Origin: UBA11889 sp002313255
GTDB taxonomy: Bacteria > Pseudomonadota > Gammaproteobacteria > Pseudomonadales > Azotimanducaceae
DNA length: 10,487 nt
Reading direction: 5' to 3'
Assembly (NCBI GenBank): GCA_913045265.1
Contig: CAJWQX010000076.1
Location: 1 to 10,487, forward strand
Shown: in pieces, positions 7,082 to 10,487 of the stretch
Position numbering within the stretch: position 1 is the first letter of the stretch
How the letters are laid out: the number at the start of each line of letters is the position of its first letter
Notes under the pieces: model-generated
Seen by the model: the letters and a program-made list of their open reading frames with translations, nothing else
What the model was told of the DNA's origin: nothing
The model's database searches: none
Program-made: the position numbers and the translations under genes

Positions 7082-8464
7082 GTGATCGAAAACGACAATC
7101 AACGTCGCAAATTACCTGGGGTCGATCAGATACTTCGGGCACCTCAACTCGCGTTCCTGGTACGCCAGTGGGGCCTCGCTACGGTTGCCAACGCCATCCG
7201 GTCGATACAAATATCCGAACGTGACCGTTCGCATTTATCGAGCTGGGCGATGGAGCCCGAACATTATCTCGAACCGATCACCACATGGCTGCGAACTCAC
7301 GTCGGACACGGCTACGAAACCGTTTTTAACCTCACCGGGACGGTGATTCACACCAATCTCGGACGGTCGCTCCTCAGCGAACAATTGATGGCGGAAGCGG
7401 TTCGCGTCGCGACCAGACCAACTACGCTTGAATACGATTTACGGACCGGGCGCCGGGGTCAGCGCGAAAACATCGTCGAACATCGTCTCAAGCTTCTCAC
7501 CGGCTGTGAAGCTGCGACGATCGTGAATAACAATGCGGCCGCCGTGTTGCTCGTGCTCAATACCCTCGCACACAATAAATCGGTACCGGTTTCCCGGGGC
7601 GAACTGATCGAGATTGGGGGAAGCTTTCGCTTACCTGACATCATGGAGCGCGCCGGATGTCGATTGGTTGAGATAGGCACTACCAACCGAACCCGACTTT
7701 CGGACTATGCAAACGCAATCGATGAAAACACAGCCATGCTGCTGAAAGTGCATCCCAGCAATTTCCATATCGAAGGTTTTACCGAAGCCGTGGCAACCCG
7801 CGACCTCAAAGAACTTGGCGAGAAAAGCGGTTTGCCCGTCATCGAAGACATCGGCAGTGGGGCTTTATTTGATCTCGCGCGCTTCGGATTACCCCATGAA
7901 CCGACGCCGCGCGAAGTCCTTGACCAAGGTGCCGACATTGTTACGTTCTCAGGCGACAAGCTACTGGGAGGTATCCAGGCCGGGGTCATTGTCGGTTCAA
8001 TTGCGCTCATCGAGCGGATCAAAGAAAACCCACTAAAACGCGCGTTGCGGGCGGACAAAATCACTTTGGCAATCTTAGATGCGACTCTCAAAACGTATGA
8101 AGACCCAGACACCATCCGCGAAAAAATTCCGCTGTTGCAAACGCTCACCCTACCGCGGAAGACGTTGGCGCATCGTGGCAAAGTACTCTCCAAATTGCTG
8201 CAGGAACAACTCGACGATTTCACCATCGAAGTCGTCGATAGCAAAACGCAGATCGGTAGTGGTGCACTGCCTGACCGACTCATCGACAGCCTCGCGATAC
8301 AAATTTCCCATGCCGTACCTCGAGAGATACGAGGTCTGGCATCCAAACTTCGTAACCTCAATCCCCCCGTCATCGGTCGAGTACAAGACGACACCTTGTT
8401 GCTTGATCTTCGCGGGGCGGAACCGATGGAGGAGCTGACTCGCGCGCTGGAAGATCTCACATGA
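7082..8464 (+). CDS. selA: L-seryl-tRNA(Sec) selenium transferase (GTG start)
   Basis: Pyridoxal phosphate enzyme that converts Ser-tRNA(Sec) to selenocysteinyl-tRNA(Sec) using selenophosphate from SelD. The 460 residues compare with 463 in E. coli. Typical segments are LPGVDQILR at the N-terminus (about 11-19), part of the tRNA-binding domain; NLTGTVIHTNLGR (83-95); TLEYDLRTGRRGQR (115-128); IVNNNAAAVLLVLN (147-160); VSRGELIEIGGSFR (170-183); and FSGDKLLGG (289-297) with K293, the expected Schiff-base lysine for PLP. The C-terminal part ends with VIGRV...LLDLRGAEP as in the family. There is no ATG in frame; GTG 7082 is preferred over TTG 7076 because of Shine-Dalgarno spacing. The stop overlaps the selB start (ATGA), so the two are translationally coupled. 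No selD is seen in the window. Confidence 0.96.
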   Translation: MIENDNQRRKLPGVDQILRAPQLAFLVRQWGLATVANAIRSIQISERDRSHLSSWAMEPEHYLEPITTWLRTHVGHGYETVFNLTGTVIHTNLGRSLLSEQLMAEAVRVATRPTTLEYDLRTGRRGQRENIVEHRLKLLTGCEAATIVNNNAAAVLLVLNTLAHNKSVPVSRGELIEIGGSFRLPDIMERAGCRLVEIGTTNRTRLSDYANAIDENTAMLLKVHPSNFHIEGFTEAVATRDLKELGEKSGLPVIEDIGSGALFDLARFGLPHEPTPREVLDQGADIVTFSGDKLLGGIQAGVIVGSIALIERIKENPLKRALRADKITLAILDATLKTYEDPDTIREKIPLLQTLTLPRKTLAHRGKVLSKLLQEQLDDFTIEVVDSKTQIGSGALPDRLIDSLAIQISHAVPREIRGLASKLRNLNPPVIGRVQDDTLLLDLRGAEPMEELTRALEDLT

Positions 8465-10347
8465 TCGTTACGCTCGCGGGCCACGTCGATCACGGCAAGA
8501 CGTCAATCGTGCATGCACTTACTGGTACCGACACCGACCGCCTCGCTGAAGAGAAAGAACGCGGGTTAACTATCGATTTGGGATTCGCGTACTCAGATCT
8601 GGGCGGCCACCGTATCGGCTTCGTAGATGTCCCCGGACATCATCGCTTCATCCACAACATGGTCGCAGGCGTCGCCAGTATGCAACATGCCCTCCTGGTA
8701 ATCGCAGCCGACGATGGCGTCATGCCGCAAACACGAGAGCACCTGCAAATTCTTTCACTGCTGGGCCTTAAGCGCGGAACTATTGCACTGAGCAAGATTG
8801 ACCGGGTTAGCGATCTAGAGGTTAACAATCGACGGGACGAAATAAAGACCTTCGTTGAGGGCTCCTTCTTGGAGACAGCGAACATCATCGCGGTCTCGTC
8901 CGAGGATGGTCAGGGAATCGATGTCCTACGCGACGCCCTAGCAACCGCAGCGGCACAACATTCATCCGAACGTCAATTGCCGCGGGAATTTCGGCTGGCG
9001 GTGGATCGATCGTTTAGTACGCGCGGTGTAGGCACCGTCGTCACGGGTACGGTGGTCGAAGGCCAATGCGCCGTCGACGACCAACTCGTTTTGGGGTCTG
9101 ACGCAACCCCTGTCCGCGTACGCAACCTGCACGTACAGAATCGACCCGCGTCAAAAGCAGAGTTTGGAGATCGAACGGCTATGAATCTAGTTGGCGTCGA
9201 CGCCGAAAAAGTACAACGCGGCGATTGGATTACAAAAAATACAGTGCGTCTCCCGACATCAAACGTAACGATTCAACTTTCGGTCTTGCGTGATTTTCCA
9301 AGAACGGTTCGACATCGTTCTCCCGTTCACATTTATCACGCGACGAGTCATCACCTGGGGCGAGTCGCTCTACTCGAAAGCAACGCTGCAGATCCTGGAA
9401 GCGAACAACTAGCCGATCTGCTCGTTGAGTCAGAGATGCATGTCAAAGTCGGCGATTCCCTCATCATCCGGGATCACGATCTGGGGAGAACGATGGGCGG
9501 AGGCCTTGTTATCGCGCTTGACGAACCCAGCGCGCGGCGTCGCAGCCCTGCACGGCTAGATATGCTCATTCGTTTGCAGTCGGCCTCTATACAACAAGAT
9601 CCCGATGAATCCTTGTTGGACATGTGTCGTCATAGACCCGTGCATTTCGATAGGTTTCGTCGTTCCTGGAACCTAACTAAGTCTGATGCCGAAAGACTCA
9701 GAAACTTGCCGCCGTTAACCTTCAAGAACGATTTCGTATTGCATGACGAGTACCTCACGACCCAAACAAGCGCCTTCACCGAAACGCTGGAAGAGCACCA
9801 TCGCCGAGTATCTGACAGCGAAGGTATCGAGCTTGAAAGCTTGGCGACGCTCGTCGGCCAACCCATGGACGCAAGTCGAATTGTTCTCGCTTGCGCCGTG
9901 GACGACGGGACGATCAAGTTAAAGGGTGGTCGTTATGCCCTTGCACACCATCACGCGAACGTCCCGCTAGCGGTCGTCGCACTGTTCGAAAAAGTACAAC
10001 CATTGTTGGACCAGACGCAGCCTCCGAGCTCGGGAGATTTAGCCAAACAACTGGGGATACCCCTATCAAAACTCGAGAAGGAAATGCCCTCGCTAGCAAA
10101 ATTTCGGTTGTGTATTCAGATCTCTACAAATCGTTACTACCTTCCGGATCAGATTGCGCAATTGACGCAAACTGCAATCGATCTCGCCGAACACGACGAT
10201 TTCACCGTTCGAGCCTTTCGCGATTCGACCGGCGTCGGCCGCAATATCGTTATCGAGATTCTCGAATATTTCGACCGCAAAGGGTTCACCCGGCGTAACG
10301 GTGACTTACGACAAATCGTAGGAACGGCAGACCAGGTACTTACCTAA
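8461..10347 (+). CDS. selB: Selenocysteine-specific translation elongation factor
   Basis: GTPase that carries Sec-tRNA(Sec) to the ribosome at UGA codons followed by a SECIS hairpin. It has 628 residues, against 614 in E. coli. The G domain shows GHVDHGKTS (7-15, P-loop), ERGLTIDLGF (33-42, switch I), DVPGH (56-60, G3), SKID (111-114, the G4 position, where NKxD or TKxD is usual) and SSEDGQG (G5, about residues 145-151). Beta-barrel domains II and III follow to about 355, then the C-terminal winged-helix domains. The last one, which binds SECIS in known SelB proteins, is recognisable by FTVRAFRD (581-588), TGVGRN (590-595) and ILEYFDRKGFTRR (600-612). The ATG has GGAAG 7 nt upstream inside selA, and overlaps the selA stop by 4 nt. 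The stop TAA is 46 nt before the tRNA-Sec. Confidence 0.97.
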   Translation: MIVTLAGHVDHGKTSIVHALTGTDTDRLAEEKERGLTIDLGFAYSDLGGHRIGFVDVPGHHRFIHNMVAGVASMQHALLVIAADDGVMPQTREHLQILSLLGLKRGTIALSKIDRVSDLEVNNRRDEIKTFVEGSFLETANIIAVSSEDGQGIDVLRDALATAAAQHSSERQLPREFRLAVDRSFSTRGVGTVVTGTVVEGQCAVDDQLVLGSDATPVRVRNLHVQNRPASKAEFGDRTAMNLVGVDAEKVQRGDWITKNTVRLPTSNVTIQLSVLRDFPRTVRHRSPVHIYHATSHHLGRVALLESNAADPGSEQLADLLVESEMHVKVGDSLIIRDHDLGRTMGGGLVIALDEPSARRRSPARLDMLIRLQSASIQQDPDESLLDMCRHRPVHFDRFRRSWNLTKSDAERLRNLPPLTFKNDFVLHDEYLTTQTSAFTETLEEHHRRVSDSEGIELESLATLVGQPMDASRIVLACAVDDGTIKLKGGRYALAHHHANVPLAVVALFEKVQPLLDQTQPPSSGDLAKQLGIPLSKLEKEMPSLAKFRLCIQISTNRYYLPDQIAQLTQTAIDLAEHDDFTVRAFRDSTGVGRNIVIEILEYFDRKGFTRRNGDLRQIVGTADQVLT

Positions 10348-10356
10348 AGACCTCCA

Positions 10357-10386
10357 CTGGCACGACGCATGTGATTAACGTCTAAT
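10357..10386 (+). promoter_or_regulatory. Candidate promoter of the tRNA-Sec gene
   Basis: CTGGCA (10357-10362, 4/6 to TTGACA), 18 nt, then TCTAAT (10381-10386, 5/6 to TATAAT). A start 7-8 nt downstream would fall at about 10393-10394, the first base of the mature tRNA. The same 46-nt gap (10348-10393) holds a small inverted repeat, GATTA/TAATC (10373-10377 and 10383-10387). Readthrough from selAB is the alternative way to express the tRNA. Confidence 0.3.
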
Positions 10387-10393
10387 CGTCTTT

Positions 10394-10487
10394 GGAAGAG
10401 TATCGTCTCCGGTGGGGCGCGCGGCCTTCAAAGCCGTTGAGATGCTTAACAGGCGTCTGGTGGGTTCGACTCCTACCTCTTCCGCCA
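10394..10487 (+). tRNA. selC: tRNA-Sec, anticodon UCA
   Basis: Selenocysteine tRNA that reads UGA, 94 nt with encoded CCA (E. coli selC is 95). The fold was traced by hand. Acceptor GGAAGAG (10394-10400) pairs with CTCTTCC (10477-10483), discriminator G10484, CCA 10485-10487. The D arm has six pairs (10404-10409 with 10414-10419) and a 4-nt loop, a tRNA-Sec hallmark. The anticodon stem is 10421-10425/10433-10437 with loop CTTCAAA and anticodon TCA at 10428-10430. The long variable arm has six pairs (10440-10445 with 10453-10458) and a 7-nt loop. The T arm GTGGG/CCTAC (10460-10464/10472-10476) has loop TTCGACT. The acceptor plus T stem totals 12 pairs, not the 13 (8+5) usual in bacteria; an eighth acceptor pair would be a U-C mismatch. 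The gene lies 46 nt after selB on the same strand and stops at the window edge, so any terminator is out of view. Confidence 0.96.

Noticed and set aside
7705..8493. A 262-codon open frame on the minus strand.
   Set aside because: It lies opposite selA and the start of selB. The product is rich in Ser and Arg, has no recognisable domain, and is best explained as the shadow of selA.
10358..10372. TGGCAC resembling the -24 element of a sigma54 promoter before the tRNA-Sec.
   Set aside because: The required GC of the -12 element is absent at the right distance (ATGTG instead of TTGCA-like).

Overview
The window looks like chromosomal DNA of a gammaproteobacterium. The evidence is a citrate synthase gene placed back-to-back with an sdhCDAB-sucA cluster, as in Escherichia coli, plus proteins that align closely along their length with the E. 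coli versions I know. The genus cannot be named from this sequence. Coding density is high and the only gaps without a gene are 213 bp, about 155 bp and 46 bp. No insertion sequence, phage gene or CRISPR array is visible.

Region 1 (1-4538, minus strand) is a TCA-cycle operon read right to left: sdhC, sdhD, sdhA, sdhB and the first 425 codons of sucA, which runs off the left edge. Genes overlap or are separated by 2-44 nt, so they are probably one transcription unit. They encode succinate dehydrogenase (membrane anchors, flavoprotein, iron-sulfur subunit) and the E1 component of 2-oxoglutarate dehydrogenase. Region 2 (4539-4751) is the divergent control region. It carries an 8-bp inverted repeat in which sigma70-like elements of the two directions overlap. 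Region 3 (4752-6032, plus) is gltA, type II citrate synthase. Together these genes cover the entry step and two consecutive oxidative steps of the TCA cycle.

Region 4 (6042-6926, minus) is a beta-hydroxyacid dehydrogenase of the 3-hydroxyisobutyrate dehydrogenase family, convergent with gltA across only 9 bp. It has no clear link to its neighbours.

Region 5 (7082-10487, plus) is a compact selenocysteine cassette: selA, selB (ATGA overlap) and a tRNA-Sec with anticodon UCA that ends, with encoded CCA, at the last base. SelA converts Ser-tRNA(Sec) to Sec-tRNA(Sec), and SelB delivers it to UGA codons at SECIS elements. No selenoprotein gene or selD is visible here.

The observation most worth a second look is the tRNA-Sec. 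Its 6-bp D stem, 4-nt D loop and long variable arm are typical, but its 3' strand has 12 rather than 13 nucleotides between T loop and discriminator. It therefore folds best as 7+5, not the bacterial 8+5. Other points are the symmetrical overlapping promoters between gltA and sdhC, a partly eroded NADH-binding site in citrate synthase, and a 31-bp-spaced direct repeat upstream of selA.
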